Below are positions 23,501 to 30,160 of a stretch of 64,000 bases of DNA, piece after piece. This DNA comes from Metaphire vulgaris. Taxonomy: Eukaryota > Annelida > Clitellata > Crassiclitellata > Megascolecidae. Each line of letters starts with the position of its first letter. The first letter of the stretch is position 1. The translations under genes were made by a program, and so were the position numbers. The DNA is taken from assembly GCA_018105865.1 (NCBI GenBank), contig CM030845.1, positions 7,956,890-8,020,889 on the forward strand, given 5' to 3'. The notes under the pieces were generated by a model. The model saw only the letters and a list, made by a program, of their open reading frames with translations. It made no database searches and was not told the origin of the DNA.

Positions 23501-24561
23501 TCCCTAAAGGAAATGGCTATATAGAGGTTAGGTCACTGATATTGTGGAATTATTTTGAAACTAATAATAAAAGGCGTCGCCATTCAAGTGCTGCTAATCA
23601 TGCTTGTCATCAAATCATCAAATCATGCTTGTACAATGTACAAATGCATTCATCACGCAAGTGTTGGAATTGAATACCTTTTCTATAATTAAGTCTTCAA
23701 ATAAGCGCTATTATGACGTCGTAATTAAGCTATTTTTCAGTTCTGACGTCATCGGACAGGTTCCGGACTGTATTCAGTAAATTATAAATACAGTAGAATT
23801 TCGTTATAGCGTAGCTAGCGGGTATGTAAAATTTGGAACGTTACATCCGAGGTACGTTATATCGAGTAGCGTCCAATACGGTACCGCATCACACGGGATG
23901 CGGTACTTTTTATCCGAGTGTATATACGTTATGACCGAGTCGGTTATAACGAAGATCTACTGCACTTAATAATCAGTGTTTATTCTAGCCACCTTGACAT
24001 TGGGGGGATTTTGAAATGTTTGGGGGGACAAGGTCTGAGTCTCCACACTTTTTTTGGAGGGGGAAGGGGAAATTTCCATTTTCCCAGCCAACATAAAAAA
24101 ATTTGGGGGAATTTTAAAACTTTGGAGGGGGAATTCCCCTCCAGAGAAAGCCTAGAATAAACACTGGCTTAAATAATCAGTGAACTGCTTACCAGGAAAG
24201 TGAGGTTGACGACGATCAGGAACGACTTGGCGCAGAGCGACCGCCACCACTTGCACCTCGGCGCCCTGCACTTCCGTCTCGACGCCGGCCCCCCTTCGGA
24301 CGGCGCCGCTGACGAGGACGGAGCGCTCCAGCGGGACGGACGCATCACCGGCGGACACGCCGCGCCGCCACCGCCGCATGAGCAGCAGCAGCGGGGTCCT
24401 TCGCCGTTGGAGGAGGATGCAGTCCCGTCCGGCGGCGGCGGGGCCCGCAATCGGACGCCGCCGCAGTCCACGAGGCAGGAACCGGCCGACGAGGCGCAGT
24501 CCGTTGTCGGCGAGAAGCAGCAGCAGCAACGACACCCGTCGTCGTAGTCGTCGTCGGCCAT
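9094..24561 (-). CDS. Tetraspanin, seven-exon gene with Cys-rich N-terminal extension
   Basis: The product is a four-pass membrane scaffold of the tetraspanin family, which organises partner proteins in plasma or endosomal membranes. Exons in transcript order are 24561-24193, 13266-13051, 12134-12060, 11770-11639, 10728-10495, 9572-9489 and 9186-9094. Every junction is GT-AG and phase 0, giving 400 residues and a TGA stop. Visible hallmarks are TM1 at about 112-135, TM2 at 163-183 followed by CCG, TM3 at 192-216 with the conserved Glu207, a large extracellular loop with CCG (267-269), PPSCC (294-298), Cys316 and Cys344, and TM4 at about 355-383. The loop therefore has six cysteines. The core is normal family length, but about 110 residues precede TM1, which is unusual. 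The start at 24561 was chosen for its strong context (A at -3, G at +4). An in-frame ATG 28 codons upstream is possible. The member type (CD151/Tspan-like) was not resolved. Confidence 0.9.
9489..9572 (-). CDS. Tetraspanin exon 6 (last loop Cys and start of TM4)
   Basis: Twenty-eight codons lie between a gttaag acceptor and a gtgaga donor. The exon begins GCQPAVVRWL, the conserved GC at the end of the large loop, and runs into TM4 with AIFLLMLLVAME. It is too short to appear as an open frame on its own and was found by following the tetraspanin pattern. Confidence 0.88.
10166..10405. mobile_element. Probable degraded hAT-like element in tetraspanin intron 5
   Basis: The left side has aagtggcgtagccaggg and the right side gtggccgccaatg. 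Both resemble the CAGTGGCGTAGC/GCCGCCACTG ends seen elsewhere in the window. No target duplication was found, so the exact limits are uncertain. The right end is 90 bp beyond the exon 5 donor. Confidence 0.4.
10495..10728 (-). CDS. Tetraspanin exon 5 (CCG and PPSCC part of large loop)
   Basis: Seventy-eight codons run from a tatacag acceptor to a gtatgt donor. The exon opens with MNCCGV, carries the PPSCC motif and one further Cys, and ends LKTQ just before the last loop Cys in the next exon. Several NxS/T sequons (NHS, NAS, NDT) suggest a glycosylated loop. This is the variable, partner-binding region of tetraspanins. Confidence 0.93.
10963..11138. mobile_element. hAT-like element (CAGTGTxTA-TCTAG ends) in tetraspanin intron 4
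   Basis: The left end CAGTGTACTATCTAGACTCC pairs loosely with the right end TATAAAACACTG. The flanks GACTCTCC and GACTCCCC agree at seven of eight. G-rich interior strings (ggggggaatttt) are shared with the copy at 23974. Confidence 0.65.
11639..11770 (-). CDS. Tetraspanin exon 4 (first part of large extracellular loop)
   Basis: Forty-four codons lie between a tttcag acceptor and a gtgcag donor. The peptide is helical and amphipathic, contains two N-glycosylation sequons (NRT, NAT) and ends with a TSAWDSMQIK segment. That matches the family pattern of an aromatic/Asp helix just before the CCG motif. Confidence 0.9.
12060..12134 (-). CDS. Tetraspanin exon 3 (TM3)
   Basis: Twenty-five codons sit between a tttcag acceptor and a gtaaaac donor. 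The peptide YSLLLVVSVLAEVSVALLIL is TM3 with the conserved polar Glu found in the family. It is followed by CQTQ leading into the large extracellular loop. Confidence 0.9.
12287..12529. mobile_element. Putative hAT-like element in tetraspanin intron 2
   Basis: The left end is CAGAGGTTGGCGTCACCC and the right end GCGACGCCACTG. The ends form an imperfect inverted repeat of the GGCGTC type. No clear target duplication was found. There is no coding content. Confidence 0.45.
12674..12890. mobile_element. Second copy of the acccaaccc-rich hAT-like family
   Basis: The sequence begins cagagatgtccatgggtcc and contains ttacttgacccaacccaa, both shared with the copy at 4338-4723. The right end is worn and the limit is approximate. 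Confidence 0.55.
12947..13019. repeat. (CTA)n and (AAT)n beside tetraspanin exon 2
   Basis: The tract begins 32 bp past the exon 2 donor inside intron 2. A matching (ATT)n lies on the other side of the exon at 13283-13335. Confidence 0.95.
13051..13266 (-). CDS. Tetraspanin exon 2 (rest of TM1, small loop, TM2)
   Basis: Seventy-two codons lie between an acag acceptor and a gtgagtgt donor. The exon begins IGGWVIIGMGIW (the end of TM1), then the small extracellular loop, then TM2 with VVGFFIAVAGFLGCCGS, the classic GCCG turn at the cytoplasmic end of tetraspanin TM2. It is flanked closely by (CTA)n and (ATT)n microsatellites in both introns. Confidence 0.92.
13283..13335. repeat. (ATT)n microsatellite next to exon 2 acceptor
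   Basis: About 17 ATT units lie within 20 bp of the exon 2 acceptor region in intron 1. Confidence 0.95.
13346..13597. mobile_element. hAT-like element just upstream of tetraspanin exon 2 (intron 1)
   Basis: Ends cattggcgtagctac and ggctacgccacta form the inverted repeat of the CAGTGGCGTAGC group. The flanks atagtacc and ataatgcc agree at six of eight. The interior matches the copy at 50115 (ggggccc near the left end, an aggggggaggg stretch in the middle). Confidence 0.65.
14292..14669 (-). CDS. Possible secreted or peptide-precursor exon, unassigned
   Basis: From the ATG at 14669 on the minus strand the translation has a textbook signal peptide (short n-region with Arg and His, hydrophobic core AILSILFVSLFALF, then SPAQ). 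A short linker, a KRRR cleavage-type site and the segment AFDVDYFGLS follow. After about residue 45 the frame runs into Thr/Ser/Leu low complexity made from microsatellite DNA, so the real exon probably ends near 14530 if it exists. No family was recognised. It lies inside tetraspanin intron 1, on the same strand. It could be chance. Confidence 0.25.
14829..14892. repeat. (TA)n followed by three TATATATATGGTT units
   Basis: A TA tract grades into three tandem copies of a 14-bp tatatatatggttt-like unit. Confidence 0.9.
15979..16428 (+). CDS. Unclassified open frame of 149 codons
   Basis: This open frame lies within tetraspanin intron 1 on the opposite strand. After a CT-repeat-encoded Leu/Ser stretch, the middle part (about residues 30-95) has a balanced composition with acidic and hydrophobic residues. 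The end is Pro/Ser rich. No domain or family was recognised, and the reverse strand is also open over part of it. It may simply be a chance frame. Confidence 0.12.
   Translation: MKRCLPTRLRSTLPLSLSLSLPLSVPASHGRALRLKPNPKICYNGNLAIHIVMRTTCVPREDVNDAVYSQGTKCDYDLHLIEQDIEIHLFTYLQTHSPSLPPPSLPPSQPGLFIQERSDPVLAPTSPQPQNILSPTIPLFRQERLFVEI
17360..17487 (+). repeat. Dispersed repeat with conserved block before (ATT)n
   Basis: The block gatattagattggatgggaa, acagtggttctcacacaggg, cagtccctactgaaccactt and taaacctt is nearly identical to 60117-60190, and its reverse complement is at 52385. In each case an ATT tract follows directly. Confidence 0.75.
17528..17710. mobile_element. Diverged copy of the CAGTGGCGGCTC family
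   Basis: It carries ggcggctccac at the left, an internal ttagaagttgccacccca, and ggagccgtcactg at the right. These are the same landmarks as in the copy at 44390. No target duplication survives. Confidence 0.65.
17877..17941. repeat. (TA)n microsatellite
   Basis: About 32 TA units in tetraspanin intron 1. Confidence 0.97.
18841..18910. mobile_element. Terminal fragment of the 27833 hAT-like family
   Basis: The strand reads cagggatatttttacacccc followed by ctaatgcc and repeated ccccaatctgagac. This is the reverse complement of the right end of the complete copy at 27833-28022. Confidence 0.5.
19219..19411. repeat. Long (GA)n tract with GATA interruption
   Basis: About 190 bp of GA repeats are split near 19316-19334 by gatagatagata. 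All open frames across it are artefacts. Confidence 0.97.
20222..20287. repeat. CT/CTGT-rich tract
   Basis: Imperfect tctctc and tctgtctc repeats. Confidence 0.85.
20461..20518. repeat. (TA)n microsatellite
   Basis: TA repeat with one GT interruption. Confidence 0.95.
20583..20852. repeat. Imperfect GAC/GAT trinucleotide-rich region
   Basis: Scattered gacgac, gatgat and ggtggt triplets produce an Asp/Met/Thr-rich frame that does not look like a conserved protein. Confidence 0.75.
20853..23215. other. Tetraspanin intron 1, exon-proximal part
   Basis: Holds the 421-bp inverted-repeat element at 21554 but no exon. Short frames such as those at 22597-22810 on both strands are not recognisable. 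Confidence 0.5.
21554..21974. mobile_element. Terminal-inverted-repeat element with GGGGCC-CATAAATGACGTCA ends
   Basis: The left end reads GGGGCCTTCCATAAATGACG then TCACGC. The right end is gcgtgacgtcatttatggat then gggcccc. The inverted ends exceed 25 bp, and further tgacgtcata and gtgtgacga blocks lie inside in inverted order. It is 421 bp and non-coding. The superfamily was not determined. Confidence 0.7.
23216..23315 (+). repeat. Five perfect tandem copies of a 20-bp unit
   Basis: The unit GGATTGGCGCAGAAAAAATG is repeated five times without a mismatch. Because 20 is not a multiple of three, the apparent protein here cycles through frames and is not a real gene. Confidence 0.95.
23791..23962. 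mobile_element. Pogo/Tigger-like short inverted-repeat element
   Basis: The ends are CAGTAGAATTTCGTTATAGC and a matching gttataacgaagatctactg. The left flank is TA. The interior repeats cgttat and ggtacg motifs. It is related to the copy at 29615. It abuts the hAT-like element at 23974, with 11 bp between. Confidence 0.65.
23974..24166. mobile_element. hAT-like element 26 bp from the tetraspanin exon 1 donor
   Basis: A perfect 15-bp inverted repeat CAGTGTTTATTCTAG bounds a 193-bp G-rich element. The flanks cttaataat and cttaaataat look like a target duplication with one indel. It sits between a pogo-like element and the exon 1 splice donor of the tetraspanin gene. Confidence 0.75.
24193..24561 (-). 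CDS. Tetraspanin exon 1 (N-terminal extension and start of TM1)
   Basis: This exon holds 123 codons ending in a CTG followed by a gtaagcag donor. The first 110 residues are rich in Cys (about sixteen, including runs of four and three), Pro, Ser and Gly. The last part, with a KSFLIVVNLTFL segment, begins TM1. Base composition is very GC-rich. Cysteines of this kind next to a tetraspanin TM1 are often palmitoylated, but the long extension is not a family standard. It may be lineage-specific, and the exact start is uncertain. Confidence 0.8.
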
Positions 24562-24597
24562 TATTCGGTCGCGAACCTGACCGCAGACCGCCCGCAT

Positions 24598-24617
24598 GTC
24601 ACGTGGGATCACGTGAC
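24598..24617. promoter_or_regulatory. Twin E-box palindrome upstream of the tetraspanin start
   Basis: GTCACGTG, a GGAT spacer and CACGTGAC form a perfect palindrome with two CACGTG E-boxes, about 37 bp upstream of the chosen ATG. CACGTG is bound by bHLH-zip factors (USF, Myc/Max, MITF/TFE). If the upstream ATG at 24645 is used instead, the motif would be coding, so its role is unproved. Confidence 0.4.
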
Positions 24618-24760
24618 TCCTCCTCCTCCTCCTTCTCCTCCTCACCGAGTCCCTTCGGCCATTTTAATGAGTAGGCGGATTTGGAGATTGCCTGTGTCCT
24701 CCTCGAAGAGCGCCGCCTGGTGATGATGTGGTTCAACCGGTCCTCCTAAGAATCTCTCAC

Positions 24761-24796
24761 TCTCTGTCTTTCTCTTTCTCTTTCTCTTTCTCTTTC

Positions 24797-24840
<44 letters not shown>
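24761..24840. repeat. CTTT/(CT)n tract
   Basis: Begins with tttctc units, then a pure (CT) run, about 200 bp upstream of the tetraspanin start. Confidence 0.93.
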
Positions 24841-24843
<3 letters not shown>

Positions 24844-24935
24844 CACAACATTTCTGAAACTGAACGAGAATACACAAAGTAGTGGTTATTCAATTATCAG
24901 TATAAGGCGGTAGATCAACGAGAACGACTTTCATT

Positions 24936-25040
24936 AAGCAAGCAAGTAAGTAAAATCTTGTGAATTTCTATAGCGCTTAGAAAGTTGCACTCCTGTGATT
25001 GCTTATTGTTAAGCGCTTAATCTTAATATGAAACAGCGAT
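24936..25040 (-). mobile_element. SINE-like retroposon with (TTAC)n tail
   Basis: On the minus strand it runs from aagcgcttaacaataagc through gcgctatagaaattcaca and agattttacttacttgctt. The same order of motifs recurs at 32665, 34953 and 49520. Confidence 0.6.
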
Positions 25041-25069
25041 AGCCAAAAAGTGGGACCAGTCAGACAGGA

Positions 25070-25640
25070 TCATTTAATCCAAAGGTTCATTGCGGTTGTC
25101 CGTTAATACAGACGTTTTGCTGGAACATCTCTCTTCCTTGTATTGACGGGTATACGTAAAAACGATCATTTTGAATATTACTGGGTGCTGCAACAGTGAA
25201 TAGATTTTCATCAGTAAGTCAACCAGATGGAATTGACCAGGCTTTCAGGATAAAACCTCGATAATTCCCTGGATAGTTGAATTCTTGTTTGTTTGTTGGC
25301 TTCTGTAAGACCACGAGCCTGCCGTTTCCTCAAACGTTGTAATTGCAAATCATTTCTGATGATTCTTCTAACTGATGATGGACTGATTCGTATGTATTTC
25401 ACGGGCTATTTGTCTCTGTGTTCGATGCGTTTACGGTTTATCTTCCCGGCTGATTACAAGCATTTCAACCTGTTCAACGTTCTCAGCCGTTCTGGACGTT
25501 CGCCTGCGACCGCTGCCTGGTTGACGAAGAAAAGATCCCGTCTTATCTATCCTAGAAAGGAGAGCGTTTGACCCAACAAAAATCGACCCTTTATCTGGAA
25601 ATTCCTTTAAAAAACCTTCTCGCACCATCATTTTTATTCT
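25070..25640 (-). pseudogene. Decayed mariner/Tc-type transposase, N-terminal half
   Basis: Two overlapping minus-strand frames join into one transposase-like stretch. The first carries SRIDKTGSFLRQPGSGRRRT and TAENVEQVEMLVISREDKP. The second carries SSVRRIIRNDLQLQRLRKRQ, LTEANKQTRIQLSRELSRFY, and then, after another frame change, TDENLFTVAAPSNIQNDRFY. This is the helix-turn-helix DNA-binding region plus the first catalytic Asp block (TDE-LFTV) of mariner-like transposases. At least two frameshifts and the missing second half make it dead. It lies between the two channel and tetraspanin genes. Confidence 0.8.
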
Positions 25641-26649
25641 TTCTCAAAAATGTTATGGTATGTTTCTCTTCGCCGAACGCCATTTTTTAAAAGTTTTCGT
25701 GACGTAGCTTAAAATGAATTTCAAAAGATTTTTATAGCGCTTAGCTAGAAAATCAGGTTATACTATTCTGAAATTTCTTTAAAATTGATGTTTATCTGCA
25801 TGAATTATGGTACATTAAATTAGGTAACGTTTTATTCTTACTCACCGTGTAGACACTATTTTACCAAGGAAGCCACATCGTGATGATGTTGACGACTCTA
25901 CCAATGATAAACTCTATATACTCTACCAACGGCTTTATGAATTAGGCAATTGTAAGACGCTAAGACTAAAAGACTAAGACAAGTAATTCTTAAAGAAATT
26001 TTTCCCATAATTACTGCTACACTTGCGACAAAACTCATGACCGCAATTAAACCATTCTTCTTCAGATTATTTTTTAGATTCTGCAAATAGATAGCCTAAT
26101 GACAATTTATAATTGCTCGTATTTGCTAAATAGCCTATGGTCAAAAAGGAAAGATATAAAGTAGGCCCCTACGCAGTTTTTGAGGAAACCATAATTGTCA
26201 TTACTTTGGCCGATTAATATTGGAAGGTCAAGTATCCAAGTGTTTTGGGAAGTTTTGTTTAGAATAATGCCAATTCATCAACTAGATCCTATCCAATTTT
26301 TTTTATTAATAATTACTATTATAAGCTTTTGAGACTAAATTAACACTGGATTACATTTGATTGCTATTGATTTTTATTTTTTTGCATTTAAGTGAATAGA
26401 ATAATATTTATTGAAAATCAAATTCAATTATATTCGCTAATTTTTCCGGCAGAATTAGCATCGGTAGAAATACCACAAGTCTATACGTAAAAGGCCGTAT
26501 GAACTGAATTCTCAGTCTGCTAAAAACAAAAGAGCAAGAAGAGAGACAAAGAGCTTTTCCAGTCGTCAATCGTCTCTTGTCTGACTGCATTTTTCGTCAT
26601 TCATCACAATCGTCGCTTCGTGCCGATGGCTTTGACTCGCTCCGTCGCC
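25641..26649. other. Intergenic between tetraspanin and Shaw
   Basis: AT-rich unique DNA upstream of the (CTGT) tract. Nothing recognised. Confidence 0.55.
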
Positions 26650-26651
26650 TC

Positions 26652-26748
<97 letters not shown>

Positions 26749-26760
26749 GTCTCTGTCTTT
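26650..26760. repeat. (CTGT)n microsatellite
   Basis: About 24 perfect CTGT units followed by ctctgt variants. It encodes the artefactual Cys-Leu-Ser-Val repeats. Confidence 0.97.
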
Positions 26761-27136
26761 CTCACCTGTTCTCCGACCATGCTTCATTCTTTCTACCTAC
26801 CTGCCTGCCTGGTTCGACGTTTGATTCACCGGCCACTTACCTTGATGAGTCAACAACTTGATGTGTCCGACGGAATTTCTCGCATGTTTCGTCGAATTCA
26901 GGCGAAGGGAAGCGCTTGGCTCTGTTCCGTTGTCAGTCGCGACGACGTCCTTTCTTGTCCAGTCATCCGCGGCCGACGCAGGAGGACGAGTGTCGCCCCG
27001 ACATTTCGCCGTTCCACCGCGCCGTCGATCCCGGGCCGAGTCGGCTGATTGATCGGGCGCACGGGGCTGATTCCTTCGCCCGAGGGGGTCAGCCAAGCCG
27101 GCTTCCTGATCGAACGAGCGCGACTGACTGGGCTGC

Positions 27137-27520
<384 letters not shown>

Positions 27521-27832
27521 TCTTTCTGCAAATTGTAAATAGCTTCCTCGGAGTCGTCCGTGCTGTGAACGTTTAGCTCTGATCCGACGTGTACATGCGG
27601 AGACATGAGCAGAGATGATTACTTTAGAGCGTTTTCGGTCTCGTTTTTGCTTAGCAATGGATCAGCAGAAACATCAAGACACACGACACCATCTTCACGA
27701 TCCAGTCGGCCGCTGCGTCACGAGCCCTCACTCATTTTAGACGATTTCTCGACGCAGAAATAATTCTATTTTCCTTCTTATTTTCATCACCTTGCAATCG
27801 TAATGACTAAATAATTATAGGCTACTGCTGAC

Positions 27833-28022
27833 CAGGGTTATTTCTAGGATTATATCAATTTGAGGGTGTGTCGGTAAATTCTGGGGTTCCCTGTCAAAAA
27901 AGTCTGACAAGTAAAAAAGGTCATACCATAGCTGCTGGGATTGGGGTGCTGAGGGTGTCGGTCTCAAAATGGGGGGAAGGTGTTGGGGTGCTGGGGCATT
28001 AGGGGGTGTAAAAATATCCTTG
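27833..28022. mobile_element. hAT-like element with CAGGGTTATTTCTAGG end
   Basis: The left end CAGGGTTATTTCTAGG matches the right end aaaaatatccttg loosely. The flanks CTGCTGAC and CTGCTAAC agree at seven of eight. The interior is T/G-rich with repeated ggggtgctg. It contains no gene. Confidence 0.7.
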
Positions 28023-28099
28023 CTGCTAACTATAAGACTAATATTGACTATATATGCAGTAACTATACAGCTATATAATCGTATAACTCTGCAACTGTG

Positions 28100-28455
28100 T
28101 TTTTCTTTCTTTCTTTCTTTCTTTCCTCCCGTCGTTTCGTATTTGGTGTGACGATGCATGGTCTGAATGAATTCCTTCCACTTCTGTCTGTCTCCCGCAG
28201 CCCTGATCTTTTGGATGAATTTACTTGCATTTATTCTGTGTCTTCTTTTAAGTTTCCTATCCGTGTTTTTGGTCTTCCGTTTTTCTTTTCCTCTCAGCGT
28301 AGTTGTATAGTGTTTTCGTTGGTAGTATTTCTTCCTTCATTCTTTTGACATGACCAAACCATTTCAGTCTTCGTTTCTGTATCGATTCAAGTATCGTTTC
28401 TTTTTGCTCCGTCTTTTCTCTGATCATTTTGTTTCTTATTCTTTGTCTCCTGCTT
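28100..28455 (-). mobile_element. LINE 3' end with (GAAA)n tail
   Basis: On the minus strand the sequence reads RRQRIRNKMIREKTEQKETI, then LESIQKRRLKWFGHVK, and, after frame changes, a DRQKWKEFIQTMHRH segment. These are the diagnostic C-terminal motifs of non-LTR retrotransposon reverse transcriptases. The relic ends in a (GAAA)n tract at 28103-28127, consistent with a simple-repeat 3' tail. Confidence 0.8.
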
Positions 28456-29614
28456 ACTCAATATGAAACTATACAGCTATGCAACTGTTTTACAAATTTT
28501 CTATGGATCGCTTTTACTATGAGTGTTGGAAGAGTACTGAGTCAGAGCGTTTGGGATATTTGAATAGTACTTGAATGCTTAAGTAGTACTCGATCACCCG
28601 ACACCCATGCACTCAGTGGTCAATGTAAATCATTCTGGAACAATCCGAAACAATAATTTTGTATTGTCTGCGCTGTATCAGACTCTGAACAATGAGAGAA
28701 CGGTGCTTAGTTCCTGCTGGAGATATTAAAAAATGGCTGTTTGCTGAACGATTTCATGTTCTCGCAACTGCTAACATTGGCCAGAGTTTAGAAAATCTTA
28801 GGGCGCAAATATCTTGAATGGGCGAATGACTATGTGACGTCACTGCCCCGGATTAAAACACGGGTGGCAAAATTAAACCTGCGGAAAAAATATGATTTGA
28901 AGTAAGTGTAGCATGTCACACAAACTTATGAACCAGTTGTTATAATGGCGATCATAAATTAGGCCACACGCCAATAGTGACCTAATAAAAATTGTCCATT
29001 TTACCCGGTATAGATTTACGTCAAACGGTTCTCAATTGACCGTTAAGCACCCCCGCCTTCATGGAAGGTACCAGGCGTCACATATTAATCCAGACCGTGT
29101 CATCCAAAGTACTGCCCGGGCGCCATTTGAGCTGGTCGCTAAAATCCAAGAGACCGAAAGATGATATCCTAATCCAACAGATGACATTATTATCGGTGGT
29201 TTCGATATATACGGACATCAGTTAAGACAAGTGCGTAATAGCAACGCGTTACATCACATTATTCAGAACGAGAGCTTCTCTCACGGTGTTATCGTCCGTA
29301 TATTCTATACCAGCGTTTCATTTCACGGTTCGCCGCAATCGCATCTAACATGGTCTACGGTTTTCGGAGCTTTGTGCCACTGTCCGATCACTGTGGGGGC
29401 ACTTTAACCGATTTACTGTTTTTGAAGCAGGCATGCAACGGGTGAGTGGGGATGGGGTGGGGGGTGGGGGTGGAGTGAGTTACGCTACTCTAAAACCAAA
29501 ATTTTTGACTACCACATTCAGTCGCGTCTGCTCGTTGCAATTTGAAACACTGGTCGTTATGATCAACAGACCTTATAAGACAGTTCGAAAGATTGGCAAA
29601 GCGATATATATATA
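28456..29614. other. Intergenic, no gene seen
   Basis: Unique sequence without a recognised family. Contains a ggggtggggg run near 29458. Confidence 0.5.
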
Positions 29615-29792
29615 CAGTAGAACTTCGTTATAACGTACTCGGTTATAGCTTATGCTCAGTTATAAAATCCCGCAATGTACAGTCCTGTGCAATGCGCTAT
29701 ACGGTATTGGATGGTACTGGATATAGCGTACCTCGGATAAAACGTACCAAATTTTACAGACCGGATAAGTACGTTATGACGAAGTACTACTA
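29615..29792. mobile_element. Second pogo/Tigger-like inverted-repeat element
   Basis: The ends are CAGTAGAACTTCGTTATAAC and gttatgacgaagtactacta, flanked by TA on both sides. The internal gtacctcggataaaacgtac segment is shared with the copy at 23791. Confidence 0.65.
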
Positions 29793-29839
29793 TATATATA
29801 CGTCCTAGTTACAACCGCCGACAATGCAAACTCATATAG

Positions 29840-29840
<1 letters not shown>

Positions 29841-29897
<57 letters not shown>
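29841..29897. repeat. (TA)n microsatellite
   Basis: About 28 TA units just after the pogo-like element at 29615. Confidence 0.95.
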
Positions 29898-29898
<1 letters not shown>

Positions 29899-30029
29899 CT
29901 GGTATACATAATAATATTTAGTTTTTCATAATGATCGTTTTAGGGTGTGAAATGTGCGTAACAAGAACGAGACGAAACTTTTACGGCATTGTGTACAGAC
30001 ATTAGCTTTGACCGCATTTTGGGCATTAC

Positions 30030-30160
30030 ATGACGTCATCGCCGGGCATATAAGCTAGAATTTTCCAAAATGAAGCGCCGTAAAGCTGTGACGTCATTCT
30101 GACGTGCAGTTTCTGTGGCGGCATATAAATCGCCGAGTCCTCAAAGGCCGTTCACTGTGG
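30030..30160 (+). promoter_or_regulatory. Candidate promoter: CRE, TATA box and initiator
   Basis: TGACGTCA lies at about 30031 and again at 30089-30096. TATAAAT lies at 30124-30130, and a TTCACT initiator-like site puts the A about 30 bases downstream of the TATA box. A second catataag lies near 30047. The first ATG downstream (30238) opens only 24 codons, so any real gene would have to be spliced. No coding exon was recognised. Confidence 0.3.

Noticed and set aside
24200..24547. Plus-strand frames over the tetraspanin exon 1
   Set aside because: GC-rich shadow frames. The minus strand connects in frame to the rest of the tetraspanin.
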